Under the pieces are notes generated by a model. The model was not told the origin of the DNA and did no database searches. It saw only the letters and a list, made by a program, of their open reading frames with translations. From positions 17,419 to 38,263 of the forward strand of contig JAKLKB010000141.1 in the NCBI GenBank assembly GCA_023150835.1: a stretch of DNA of 20,845 bases, in the 5' to 3' direction. The translations under genes and the position numbers were made by a program. Numbering within the stretch: position 1 is the first letter of the stretch; each line of letters starts with the position of its first letter. The DNA is from Myxococcota bacterium (GTDB lineage Bacteria; Myxococcota_C; UBA6777). Below, piece after piece: positions 14,121 to 20,845 of the stretch.

Positions 14121-15248
14121 TTGAATCAACAAGAATCCGTGATCATTATGGAGGGTTCGCTAAAAAGTCGGCCAGTGACGGAGCTTTTCGGCTTACTTGC
14201 GCGCCAACAACAAACGGGAACGTTGACACTCAAACGTTGGGGAAAACAAGCGATCATCGAGTGGCATCGTGGGAAGGTGATGTATGTCGCGGAGCGCCCT
14301 GTGCCATCGTCTGGATCGCTTGGAGAGATGTTGTTGTATGTGGGGGCGATCACGCCAGTCCAATTGGAGCAAGCGCTTCTCCAACAAGCCCGTACGATGG
14401 CCCCTTTGGGTCAGATCCTCCAGCGGCTTTTTCAATGTGATCCTAAGACGATCCGCCTTGTGTTGCGAGTGCAGTCGCTAGAGATGTTGTACAGTTTTTT
14501 CTTTTGGCGTTCGGGGCGCTACGTTTTGGAGAGCCGCATCGAACAACACGGCCTGCGCAGTTATGATCCGATCGACGCGGAATCTCTGACCCTTCATGCG
14601 ATCCCTGTGATGGATTCGTGGGCGGCTGTACAAAAGGTCTTGTACTCTTCTCAAGTGATCCTCAAGCGCCAAGTCCAGATCTTTCCGTCTTGGGAAGAGG
14701 ATGGATACAACCAGACAGCACGCGATCTGTTTGAGCTTTTGGAACACGAACGAACTTTCCGAGAGATCGCTATCCTCAGCGGAGAGGGCCAGTATGTCGC
14801 AGGGAGAGAGCTTTGGCGTTTGATCCAAGGTGGGGTGATCCGCGTTGAACCGCCTCGTAAGACACCACGTCAGTACGCGCAGCTTTTGCTTGGTGCGCCG
14901 TTGGGCCAGTTTGCGGTGTGGTTGATCGTGAGTGCGCTGCTGGTGGGCGGTGGCTCTTTTTTGTTGGCCTTTGCGCCACAGTCGCCCCTTCAATACTTGC
15001 GGATCGGCCCACGCCATTCGGTGGCATCGGCGCAATGGTTAGAGACACAACACCAATGGCGGTATCAGCGGATAATCCGCGCTTTAGAGGTTTTTTATTT
15101 GAGCAACGGTATGTATCCTGCGCAGCTCGGGCAGTTGGTCAAAGAAGGACTGATCCAGCGCGAGATGCTGCATTATCCGAGCAGCGGGGAGTACGATTAC
15201 AAGCGCCTTGAAAATGGGCGTTATGTGTTGCTTCCTCCGCTTCCTTGA
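14121..15248 (+). CDS. DUF4388 (PATAN) protein with membrane anchor and pseudopilin-like tail
   Basis: A 375-aa protein. The N-terminal 10-140 region has the DUF4388/PATAN pattern: EGSLKSRPVTELFGLLARQQ, TGTLTLKRWGKQAIIEWHRG, then LGEMLLYVGAITPVQLEQAL. Such domains are common in Myxococcota signalling proteins. A second region (190-245) looks like a winged-helix-type segment. A transmembrane helix (about 261-285) follows. The C-terminal 310-375 segment (ALEVFYLSNGMYPAQLGQLV) resembles the end of type II secretion pseudopilins. TTG at 14121 is used because GAGGAG lies 10 nt upstream; ATG at 14148 lacks a ribosome site. It starts 18 bp after the TPR gene, so co-expression is likely. Function unknown; possibly coupling cytoplasmic signalling to the envelope. 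Confidence 0.8.
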   Translation: MNQQESVIIMEGSLKSRPVTELFGLLARQQQTGTLTLKRWGKQAIIEWHRGKVMYVAERPVPSSGSLGEMLLYVGAITPVQLEQALLQQARTMAPLGQILQRLFQCDPKTIRLVLRVQSLEMLYSFFFWRSGRYVLESRIEQHGLRSYDPIDAESLTLHAIPVMDSWAAVQKVLYSSQVILKRQVQIFPSWEEDGYNQTARDLFELLEHERTFREIAILSGEGQYVAGRELWRLIQGGVIRVEPPRKTPRQYAQLLLGAPLGQFAVWLIVSALLVGGGSFLLAFAPQSPLQYLRIGPRHSVASAQWLETQHQWRYQRIIRALEVFYLSNGMYPAQLGQLVKEGLIQREMLHYPSSGEYDYKRLENGRYVLLPPLP

Positions 15249-15311
15249 GCGAGAGCGGTTGATTTTTTACAAAGCAAAGCCTGCGGGCGATCGAAAAGAC
15301 GGGGAAAGATT

Positions 15312-16367
15312 TTGGAAGAAAACGGCATCAAAATCGTGTTTGAGGACAACCAAGTATGTAAAGCGGTGTATGGACCACGCGAAGGGCATCTTCGGATCAT
15401 TGAGGAGGTGCTGGATGTTGTGGCGCATAGTCGGGGCAACGAACTGGAGATCCAAGGGGCACCTGAGCGCGTCGAACTTGCGCAGCGTTTGCTTGATCAG
15501 CTACGCCGCACGGTCAAGCGGGGGGTGGCGATCTTGGCGGAAGACGTTCGCAAGGGGGCATCGCGTCTGCTCGAACACGAAAATGCGGATATATCGCAGA
15601 TCTTGACGGATGTGATCCTTGTCAGCCATCGCGGAAAACGGATTACTCCGCGTGGCTACAATCAAAAGCTTTACATCGATGCGATCCGCAAGCACGATCT
15701 GGTTTTTGGTATCGGACCCGCAGGGACGGGAAAGACCTATCTGGCGATGGCGATGGCGATCGCGGCCTACCAACGGAAAGAAGTGGAAAAGATCATCTTG
15801 ACGCGCCCTGCGGTCGAGGCAGGAGAGCGTTTGGGGTTTCTCCCCGGAAATCTTCAAGAGAAAGTCGATCCTTATCTACGCCCACTTTACGACGCTTTGC
15901 ACGATATGGTCGAGCTTGAAAAAGCAGAACTCATGCTTTCGCGTGGTATCGTCGAGGTTGCTCCTTTGGCCTTTATGCGCGGTCGCACGCTCAACAATGC
16001 TTTTATTATCCTCGACGAGGCTCAAAACACCTCAGCAGAACAACTCAAGATGTTTCTGACACGGCTAGGGTTTGACTCAAAAGCTGTTGTGACGGGCGAT
16101 ATTACACAAATTGATCTTCCGCCGCGCACAAAGAGCGGTCTGGTGGGCGCGATGCAGATCCTTCGCGATGTCGAAGGTATCTATTTTGCCGACTTTGACG
16201 AGCGCGATGTGGTTCGCCACCAATTGGTTCAACGGATCATCTTGGCTTATGGCGCTGCCGACGAAGAGCTCGAACGTCGTCGATTGGAACGCATGGCAGA
16301 GCGCGAGCGCGAAGTTCACCGCACCCTCGAAGACGCACTTCAAGAACCCAAAGAACCACAGATCTGA
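15312..16367 (+). CDS. phoH: PhoH-family ATPase (YbeZ)
   Basis: A 351-aa PhoH/YbeZ P-loop ATPase, associated in other bacteria with YbeY and RNA or ribosome processing. It has an N-terminal KH-like region (IVFEDNQ..GPREGHLRIIEEVL..RGNELEIQG, 8-49), Walker A GPAGTGKT (135-142), TRPAVEAGERLGFLPG (164-179), Walker B FIILDEAQN (231-239), and VVTGDITQIDLP (259-270) with an Arg-rich C-terminus. The start is TTG at 15312 with GGGGAAAG close upstream. No other start codon lies in frame before the preceding stop, and the N-terminus matches the family. It lies 63 bp after the DUF4388 gene and 6 bp before ybeY, the usual pairing. Confidence 0.95.
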   Translation: MEENGIKIVFEDNQVCKAVYGPREGHLRIIEEVLDVVAHSRGNELEIQGAPERVELAQRLLDQLRRTVKRGVAILAEDVRKGASRLLEHENADISQILTDVILVSHRGKRITPRGYNQKLYIDAIRKHDLVFGIGPAGTGKTYLAMAMAIAAYQRKEVEKIILTRPAVEAGERLGFLPGNLQEKVDPYLRPLYDALHDMVELEKAELMLSRGIVEVAPLAFMRGRTLNNAFIILDEAQNTSAEQLKMFLTRLGFDSKAVVTGDITQIDLPPRTKSGLVGAMQILRDVEGIYFADFDERDVVRHQLVQRIILAYGAADEELERRRLERMAEREREVHRTLEDALQEPKEPQI

Positions 16368-16373
16368 GCGTTC

Positions 16374-16931
16374 ATGTTGCACAACGGAGAAGACACACAA
16401 GATGCGTTTGGAGATATCGGATTGATCGAGTTATTGGATGAACAAAAGATCCGCCCGATGTTGGGGGCATCGTTGGTGGAAAAGGCCGAGCGTGTGTTGT
16501 CGGTATTGGGTTTGGAGGAGGTGATCGTGAGTTTGCTTTTGTGCGACGATGCAGCGATCCGAGAGCTGAATGCACGATGGCGACAGATCGATCGCCCCAC
16601 AGATGTGCTGTCTTTTCCGATGCTTGACGAGGCGCTTGTTCCTTATATCGAGGAGGAACAGCCTTGGCCTGACGACCTGAGACAGGCGGATACTTTGCTT
16701 GGAGATATCGTGATCTCTGTAGAGACCTGTGTGCGGCAAGCCGAAGAATGGGGGCATACAGAGATCGATGAAGCCTTGCGGCTTTGGGTTCATGGCCTGT
16801 TGCATCTTTGTGGGTATGATCACGAAGAGGCCGAAGAGACGGTCTTGATGCGCCAACGTGAAGAAGCCATCCTGCAACAGATCACTTCCACAAAAACGAT
16901 GCCCCTCACCACGTTGCACGGCGATCGCTAA
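16374..16931 (+). CDS. ybeY: endoribonuclease YbeY
   Basis: A 185-aa metal-dependent RNase needed for 16S rRNA 3' end maturation and 70S quality control. The signature HGLLHLCGYDH carries the zinc ligands His140, His144 and His150. RPTDVLSFPM (74-83) and LLGDIVISVETC (108-119) are the other conserved blocks. ATG at 16374 follows the phoH stop by 6 bp with no clear Shine-Dalgarno, so translation may be coupled to phoH. The N-terminal 20 residues are longer than in E. coli, and the C-terminal tail after about 165 is unconserved. Confidence 0.95.
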   Translation: MLHNGEDTQDAFGDIGLIELLDEQKIRPMLGASLVEKAERVLSVLGLEEVIVSLLLCDDAAIRELNARWRQIDRPTDVLSFPMLDEALVPYIEEEQPWPDDLRQADTLLGDIVISVETCVRQAEEWGHTEIDEALRLWVHGLLHLCGYDHEEAEETVLMRQREEAILQQITSTKTMPLTTLHGDR

Positions 16932-17059
16932 AGCCCTCGTCAATCGGACGATCGTGGACTTCTTTTGAGAGGAGTGCTGCGTTTGACAAAAATCCCCGTA
17001 TTCGCGAAACTTCGAGTGGTAGGGCTGTTTGTTTGAAAAGTGTCTGTTCGCCCCATTTG

Positions 17060-17100
17060 TACGGGGTCAAGGGAGCCGGGCTCCCTTGCGGGGTGTGGGG
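17060..17100 (+). repeat. dispersed repeat R1 core, copy 4 (plus orientation)
   Basis: TACGGGGTCAAGGGAGCC and its pairing arm GGCTCCCTT followed by GCGGGGTGTGGGG, nearly identical to 9746-9786. As there, it abuts an R2 element. Confidence 0.8.
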
Positions 17101-17364
17101 TGGAACCCCATACGCGCTAGGTTAAGCGCTTGTTGGCCCCCCCACCCCAGCCCTCCCCCGTGAACAGGGGAGGGAGCGAAAGTCGGAAGCAGCGGGGATT
17201 TTGTTTTTTCATGACACACGCTGTATGCACGACGCGCAGACGCTGCCCGTTCCAACTCCCCCCGTTCACGGGGGGATTGAGGGGGGGCGACAAAAGAAAC
17301 GGCGATCAGGCTAGACTATCCGGTGTTTCCACCTTAACAAGGCGCGTATGGGGTGGAACCCCAC
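17095..17364 (-). mobile_element. MITE-like element R2, copy B (inverted)
   Basis: 270 bp that match 9781-10058 in reverse complement, including terminal inverted repeats, the two hairpins and the conserved interior. The ends (GTGGGGTGGAACCCCATACGCGC and GGCGCGTATGGGGTGGAACCCCAC) are near-perfect inverted repeats of each other. It fills the gap between convergent ybeY and rsmG. The hairpins lack T-tracts, so they are not standard terminators, though they may block convergent transcripts. Confidence 0.7.
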
Positions 17365-17410
17365 AAAAACCATCGTACTGTGTAAGTTCGCTCAACAAAC
17401 AACTTCGATT

Positions 17411-18085
17411 TCACACGAGATCGTTTCGTCCGATACGATACAGCGTAAAGTGTTCGCCTGAGGGGAGTTTGTAGGGGATCGTGCTGAGCAAGCGCAATGT
17501 GTCGGGTAGTTCGGGCTTTGTGTGCGGCACTCCCCAATAAAGGATCTGTCCATCGGGTTCGAGGTAAGGGTGTAAAAAGGGCAAAAGCTCTGTGGGAGCG
17601 ACGGCGCGAAAGGTGATGCGCGCAAAAGGAATTGGGAGGGCTTCGGCCTGTGGGTTTCCGACAAAGCGCACTGCACGGACATCAAGACGGGAAAGCTTAC
17701 ATTGGAGGCGGACTTGCTGGAGGAAAGCAGCGCGACGCTGGTGTGTTTCGAGCGCTGTCCATGAGAGATGAGGCAAGGCGATCGCAAGAGGGATGACGGG
17801 GAATCCGGCTCCTGCGCCGATATCGAGGATCTGCTGGTGAGGAAAAAGATCTGTGAAGCAGCCGATGGCGATCAGCGAGTCGGTCAGGTGACGTTGGGCG
17901 AGTTCGGGGATATCGTCTTTTCCTGTGAGTCGGATGGTGCGATTCCATTGTTGGAGGAGGCGCAAGTATCGTTCGAGTTGCTCGGCGAGGGCGCTTTGTT
18001 GGAGTGCGGTTTGTGCGGAAGGTGCGTTGTTGTAGTTTGCGGCGTGTTGGATGGCTTGTTCGATCCATTGTCGTTCTGAAGGCAT
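17411..18085 (-). CDS. rsmG: 16S rRNA (guanine527-N7)-methyltransferase RsmG
   Basis: A 224-aa SAM-dependent methyltransferase (GidB) that makes m7G527 in 16S rRNA; loss gives low-level streptomycin resistance in other bacteria. Visible are QQWNRTIRLTG (45-55), the conserved RHLTDSL (65-71), the SAM-binding loop DIGAGAGFPVIPLAI (88-102) and the acidic ALETHQRRAAFL (111-122). ATG at 18083-18085 has no clear Shine-Dalgarno. It lies 61 bp after the kinase gene on the same strand, so the two are probably one transcript. In many bacteria this gene sits at oriC beside gidA and parAB; here it is about 9 kb away without them. Confidence 0.93.
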   Translation of the reverse strand: MPSERQWIEQAIQHAANYNNAPSAQTALQQSALAEQLERYLRLLQQWNRTIRLTGKDDIPELAQRHLTDSLIAIGCFTDLFPHQQILDIGAGAGFPVIPLAIALPHLSWTALETHQRRAAFLQQVRLQCKLSRLDVRAVRFVGNPQAEALPIPFARITFRAVAPTELLPFLHPYLEPDGQILYWGVPHTKPELPDTLRLLSTIPYKLPSGEHFTLYRIGRNDLV

Positions 18086-18146
18086 GGTAGGGCTGCTCGT
18101 TTGGTTTGGGTGGGATGTGTGCTGCTTGTTTTTGTTTGGGCGGATT

Positions 18147-20228
18147 TTATTTCCAACGCAACTTGAGGGCCGGTGTGATGGGCGACTCTGTTTGAAGGAT
18201 GCGCCGAAAGACGATCTGTTGTGCGGCGGGTTGTTGAAGGCATTGTTGCACCGAAAAACCTACAGGGCACTGTTTGAGTAAGATCTGCGTTTTTCCAGAC
18301 CACATCTCGATCTCGCAGGCACTTTGACAGCTCGATACAAAAAACCCATCAACATACAAGAAAGCCCACGGTCGGATGAAGAGACGTTGTCGGAAACGCT
18401 TGAGATCGAGGGTGATCTTTTGCTGGAAAGGAGATCGCGAGATCGTGATCGAAAAGGTTTTGCGTAGCCTTATGCGAGGATCTTGACAAAAGATGCGGTA
18501 GTTTCCGGGGGAAAGTCGATGGCTGGTTTGTAGTGGGATGGGATCTTGGTTTTGTTCTTTGGGGAAAAACAGCAAGACTTCTCGGCAGGTAGAAGGCCAT
18601 GCGAAGAGGGCGCGGATCTTGGTCGGCTTTGTTGGAGCTTTTTTTCTTCGGGCAGGGACGGGAGAGGCTTCATTGAAGGGATTCGTGGGATGTGGGATGG
18701 ATGGAGAGGATGTTTTTTTGTGGCGAGCAGCGGGGGTTTGTGATCTTTGCAAGGCCGCGATAGTTTCTGCTGTTGGTTTCTCCGACATTTTTTGAGCATC
18801 TGCTTTTTTGGAAGGGAGTATGGGGGGGAGTTTTGATGGATTGTGCGGAGTAGGCGGGGAGAAGCGCGTCGGAGGAGACAAGCGCAGATCAAAAGCAGTT
18901 TGGCTGGGTTGTGGTCGAGTACGTTGGTAGAACAAAAACGCCACAAAGCCACTGCCTGCAAACAAGGCGGCGAGGATCCATAGAAACGATCCCGCCCAAG
19001 TGCGGATTCCAAGCAGAGTTCCTGTTTGATCGTTTGGCAGCGGGAGTGCGAAAGGTGGTTCTGCTTGTGGAAGTTCGGAAGAAGAGGGTTGCAGCTTTAA
19101 CGTGAAAGAAGGAAAGGGTTGTGTAAGAAGGGCCAAGCAAGCATCGAGGGTGCGAAAACGATCTTGAGCCCGATAAGCCAAACAGCCACGAAGGATCTCT
19201 TGGAGTTCTTCGGGCATTCGTAAGACAAGAGGAGGCAAGCCCTGCGGATGAAGCTGGTAAAGTTCAAATAAGTTGCTTGCGGGAAAGGGTAATTGCCCAG
19301 TGATGAGTTGGTACAAGATCACGCCAAGGGAAAAGATATCGGATCGCTGGTCGATATCTTCTCCCCTCGCTTGTTCAGGTGACATGTACCAGAGCGTACC
19401 CAAGATCACCCCCGAGCTTGAGAGTTCGGTGTTGTGTTTGTTGGTGTCTTTGGAAAGGCCAAAATCGAAAAGCTTTGCTTGAATTTTGTTTTGCGGATCG
19501 ACCGTTAACATGACGTTGTTGGGCTTGAGATCTCGGTGGATAACGCCTTGTGTGTGGGCTTCACGGAGCGCGCTGGCGATCTGGGAAAAGATCAACAAAG
19601 CTTCTTCGGATGCCAAAGGACCGTGTTCACTATACTTTTGTAGAGTGATTCCTTGCAACAGTTCCATGATCATGTATTGCGCGATCAGGATGCCTTCTTC
19701 TTTGTGTTCGCCGTAGCCATAGACTTTTACGCTGTGCGGGCTGCGCAAGCGCGCAAGCGCAGCGACTTCTCGTTCAAAGCGTACACAAAGATCGCGTTGT
19801 GTGATCTCTTTGTTCAGTTTGATCGCGACTTCTCGTAGAGCGGGGCCGCCTTCTCGCAAAGCGACAGCTCTATAGACTTCTCCCATCCCTCCCCCGCCGA
19901 TCCATTCGCGTAATCGGTAGCATACACCATCGCAAGTAAGTGTCTTGTTGCTTAACGGTCCAGTCAGGCGCGTTTGGCAATCGCGACAGAAAGAGGCGGC
20001 TTCTTGTGTTGTTTGGCAGGTCGGTTCCCGACAGGTAAACCAGCGCGAAAGATCAGCGCCGCAGTGTTGACAGCGTTCTTGAAGGAGCGAGTTTTTTGCG
20101 CCGCATTGAAGGCAAGTCGCTGTCGCGATCTTTTGGAGCGCAAGCGAATGCAGGAGCAAAGGCTCGCTTCTTTCGGTGTGCTGTGGTGTTTTGAGTGTGG
20201 AGATAAAATGGGGAGCGTTCTCTTTCAT
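18147..20228 (-). CDS. membrane-anchored Ser/Thr protein kinase with N-terminal zinc ribbons
   Basis: A 693-aa Hanks-type kinase. Two Cys4 modules precede the kinase: Cys39, 42, 53, 56 and Cys66, 71, 81, 84. The kinase domain (about 104-370) has the complete active site: G-loop IGGGGMGEVYRA (110-121), VAIK (Lys137), HRDLKPNN (231-238, Asp233), DFG (255-257) and GTLWYMSPEQA (277-287). A single transmembrane helix (about 410-434) is followed by a Pro/Ser/Lys-rich linker and a C-terminal domain of about 170 residues with beta-rich, Cys-containing sequence. The latter is presumably extracytoplasmic and PEGA-like in feel, but I do not recognise it. This architecture is typical of myxobacterial kinases. 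ATG at 20226-20228 has no strong ribosome site. The gene is divergent from the rRNA operon and upstream of rsmG. Ligand and targets are unknown. Confidence 0.92.
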   Translation of the reverse strand: MKENAPHFISTLKTPQHTERSEPLLLHSLALQKIATATCLQCGAKNSLLQERCQHCGADLSRWFTCREPTCQTTQEAASFCRDCQTRLTGPLSNKTLTCDGVCYRLREWIGGGGMGEVYRAVALREGGPALREVAIKLNKEITQRDLCVRFEREVAALARLRSPHSVKVYGYGEHKEEGILIAQYMIMELLQGITLQKYSEHGPLASEEALLIFSQIASALREAHTQGVIHRDLKPNNVMLTVDPQNKIQAKLFDFGLSKDTNKHNTELSSSGVILGTLWYMSPEQARGEDIDQRSDIFSLGVILYQLITGQLPFPASNLFELYQLHPQGLPPLVLRMPEELQEILRGCLAYRAQDRFRTLDACLALLTQPFPSFTLKLQPSSSELPQAEPPFALPLPNDQTGTLLGIRTWAGSFLWILAALFAGSGFVAFLFYQRTRPQPSQTAFDLRLSPPTRFSPPTPHNPSKLPPILPSKKADAQKMSEKPTAETIAALQRSQTPAARHKKTSSPSIPHPTNPFNEASPVPARRKKAPTKPTKIRALFAWPSTCREVLLFFPKEQNQDPIPLQTSHRLSPGNYRIFCQDPRIRLRKTFSITISRSPFQQKITLDLKRFRQRLFIRPWAFLYVDGFFVSSCQSACEIEMWSGKTQILLKQCPVGFSVQQCLQQPAAQQIVFRRILQTESPITPALKLRWK

Positions 20229-20303
20229 GCGATCCCAGTATCGTTCCTTGTCTGTATTTTTCTAATCTTTTCAGTGATTTATGAAGAAGACGAAGAAAAG
20301 TCG

Positions 20304-20337
20304 TTGACTTTTGAAAAGGTCGCGTATAGATATACGC
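20304..20337 (+). promoter_or_regulatory. rRNA promoter P1 with overlapping palindrome
   Basis: TTGACT (20304-20309), 17 bp, TAGATA (20327-20332). The perfect inverted repeat GCGTATA-GA-TATACGC (20322-20337) covers the -10, suggesting an operator or simply a symmetric -10. Confidence 0.5.
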
Positions 20338-20388
20338 CTCGCCTCGGGAGGAAAGCAAGCCTCCAAAACGGGCAAACAAAAAAACTTC

Positions 20389-20417
20389 TTGACGAAAACA
20401 ACATCGTAAAGTAGTAA
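20389..20417 (+). promoter_or_regulatory. rRNA promoter P2
   Basis: TTGACG (20389-20394), 17 bp, TAGTAA (20412-20417), 85 bp after P1. A hairpin GATGCT/AGCATC (20434-20451) lies in its early transcribed region. Confidence 0.5.
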
Positions 20418-20475
20418 ATCAATCCCCTCTTCTGATGCTGGATAAAGCATCAAAGAAAAAGTCGGAAGAAAGTTC

Positions 20476-20503
20476 TTGACAAATAAAAAAAGTCGAGTAA
20501 AAA
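20476..20503 (+). promoter_or_regulatory. rRNA promoter P3
   Basis: Consensus TTGACA (20476-20481) in the context TTCTTGACAAA, with a weak -10 TAAAAA (20498-20503) after 16 bp. An A-rich stretch fills the spacer. The exact -10 is uncertain. Confidence 0.45.
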
Positions 20504-20550
20504 GATTCTCCCGATAAGAACCTGCGAGGGTTAAAAGTTGAAAAAAGACC

Positions 20551-20579
20551 TTGACAAATCGGAAAGGCTTTGCTAGACA
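20551..20579 (+). promoter_or_regulatory. rRNA promoter P4, proximal
   Basis: TTGACA (20551-20556), 17 bp, TAGACA (20574-20579), about 185 bp before the 16S start. Its -35 shares the CTTGACAAA context with P3. It is the closest and probably the main promoter. Confidence 0.6.
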
Positions 20580-20613
20580 GAATCCTCGCCGCCTTGAAAA
20601 AGGCAAAAAAACT

Positions 20614-20626
20614 TGATCTTTGAAAA
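20614..20626 (+). promoter_or_regulatory. boxA-like antitermination site in the rRNA leader
   Basis: TGATCTTTGAAAA resembles the rRNA boxA consensus (TGYTCTTTGAAAA), where NusB/NusE bind to make RNA polymerase resistant to Rho. It lies just after P4, where expected. Confidence 0.55.
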
Positions 20627-20645
20627 CTGAATAATAAGAGAGAAG

Positions 20646-20754
20646 CTACGCGAGAGCGTAGTGGAGAGAAAGGCTCACGTCAAACGAAAAAGATTCTACG
20701 GAATTTTTTTCAACGACAACAAAAAAATCGCATCATTCCAAATGAGATGATGCG
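20646..20754 (+). other. rRNA leader hairpins before 16S
   Basis: Two perfect stems: CTACGC-GAGA-GCGTAG (20646-20661) and CGCATCAT/ATGATGCG (20729-20736 with 20747-20754, 10-nt loop). The second ends about 10 nt before mature 16S. They probably help leader folding and processing. Confidence 0.55.
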
Positions 20755-20763
20755 TGCAGGATT

Positions 20764-20845
20764 TAACTGGAGAGTTTGATCCTGGCTCAGAACGAACGTT
20801 GGCGGCGTGCTTAACACATGCAAGTCGAGCGCGAATCCTTGCTTC
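20764..20845 (+). rRNA. 16S ribosomal RNA, 5' end only
   Basis: The universal 5' sequence AGAGTTTGATCCTGGCTCAG (E. coli positions 8-27) starts at 20771, followed by GAACGAACGTTGGCGGCGTG and CTTAACACATGCAAGTCGAG. The mature end is placed by counting back to E. coli position 1. The gene continues beyond the window and points away from the putative origin, co-directional with replication. Confidence 0.97.

Overview
The window looks like chromosomal DNA of a myxobacterium-like (Myxococcota or 'Deltaproteobacteria') bacterium. The evidence is a membrane-anchored Hanks-type Ser/Thr kinase with zinc ribbons, a DUF4388 (PATAN) protein, a Cys-rich secreted lipoprotein with an acidic Pro/Glu linker, a TolB-propeller amidohydrolase, and the first bases of a proteobacterial-type 16S rRNA. 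This placement is inferred from gene families and is not a taxonomic proof.

Left part (1-7561). A Cys-rich lipoprotein on the minus strand runs off the left edge. A tRNA-His with its own promoter and terminator follows, and next to it lies hisS. Then come a translationally coupled MaoC-like hydratase and CitE-like lyase pair, and a large exported TolB-amidohydrolase. All from tRNA-His onward read rightward. Intergenic spaces hold dispersed and tandem repeats.

Centre (7562-10060). About 2.5 kb carries no convincing protein gene. It contains a 15-bp minisatellite, then about 0.8 kb with 16 perfect DnaA boxes (TTATCCACA) and 7 one-mismatch boxes. The boxes lie in two arrays around an AT-rich core. 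Next come a 31-bp uninterrupted alternating purine/pyrimidine tract, a 19-bp minisatellite and a MITE-like element. Strand composition flips here, from C-rich on the left to G-rich on the right whichever strand is coding. Together these point to a chromosomal replication origin (oriC) without dnaA, dnaN or gidA beside it.

Right part (10111-20228). A scramblase/LURP-one-like membrane protein and mazG read leftward. An apparent rightward operon follows: a TPR/zinc-ribbon membrane protein, a DUF4388 protein, phoH (ybeZ) and ybeY. A second, inverted copy of the MITE-like element separates it from a leftward pair, the zinc-ribbon Ser/Thr kinase and rsmG.

Right edge (20229-20845). An rRNA operon begins with four tandem promoter candidates, a boxA-like antitermination site, leader hairpins and the 5' end of 16S rRNA. 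It points away from the origin.

Functional theme: translation and ribosome maturation (tRNA-His, hisS, ybeY, rsmG, 16S rRNA) and nucleotide housekeeping (mazG, phoH) cluster around a probable oriC. The most novel material is the origin architecture and the repeats around it.
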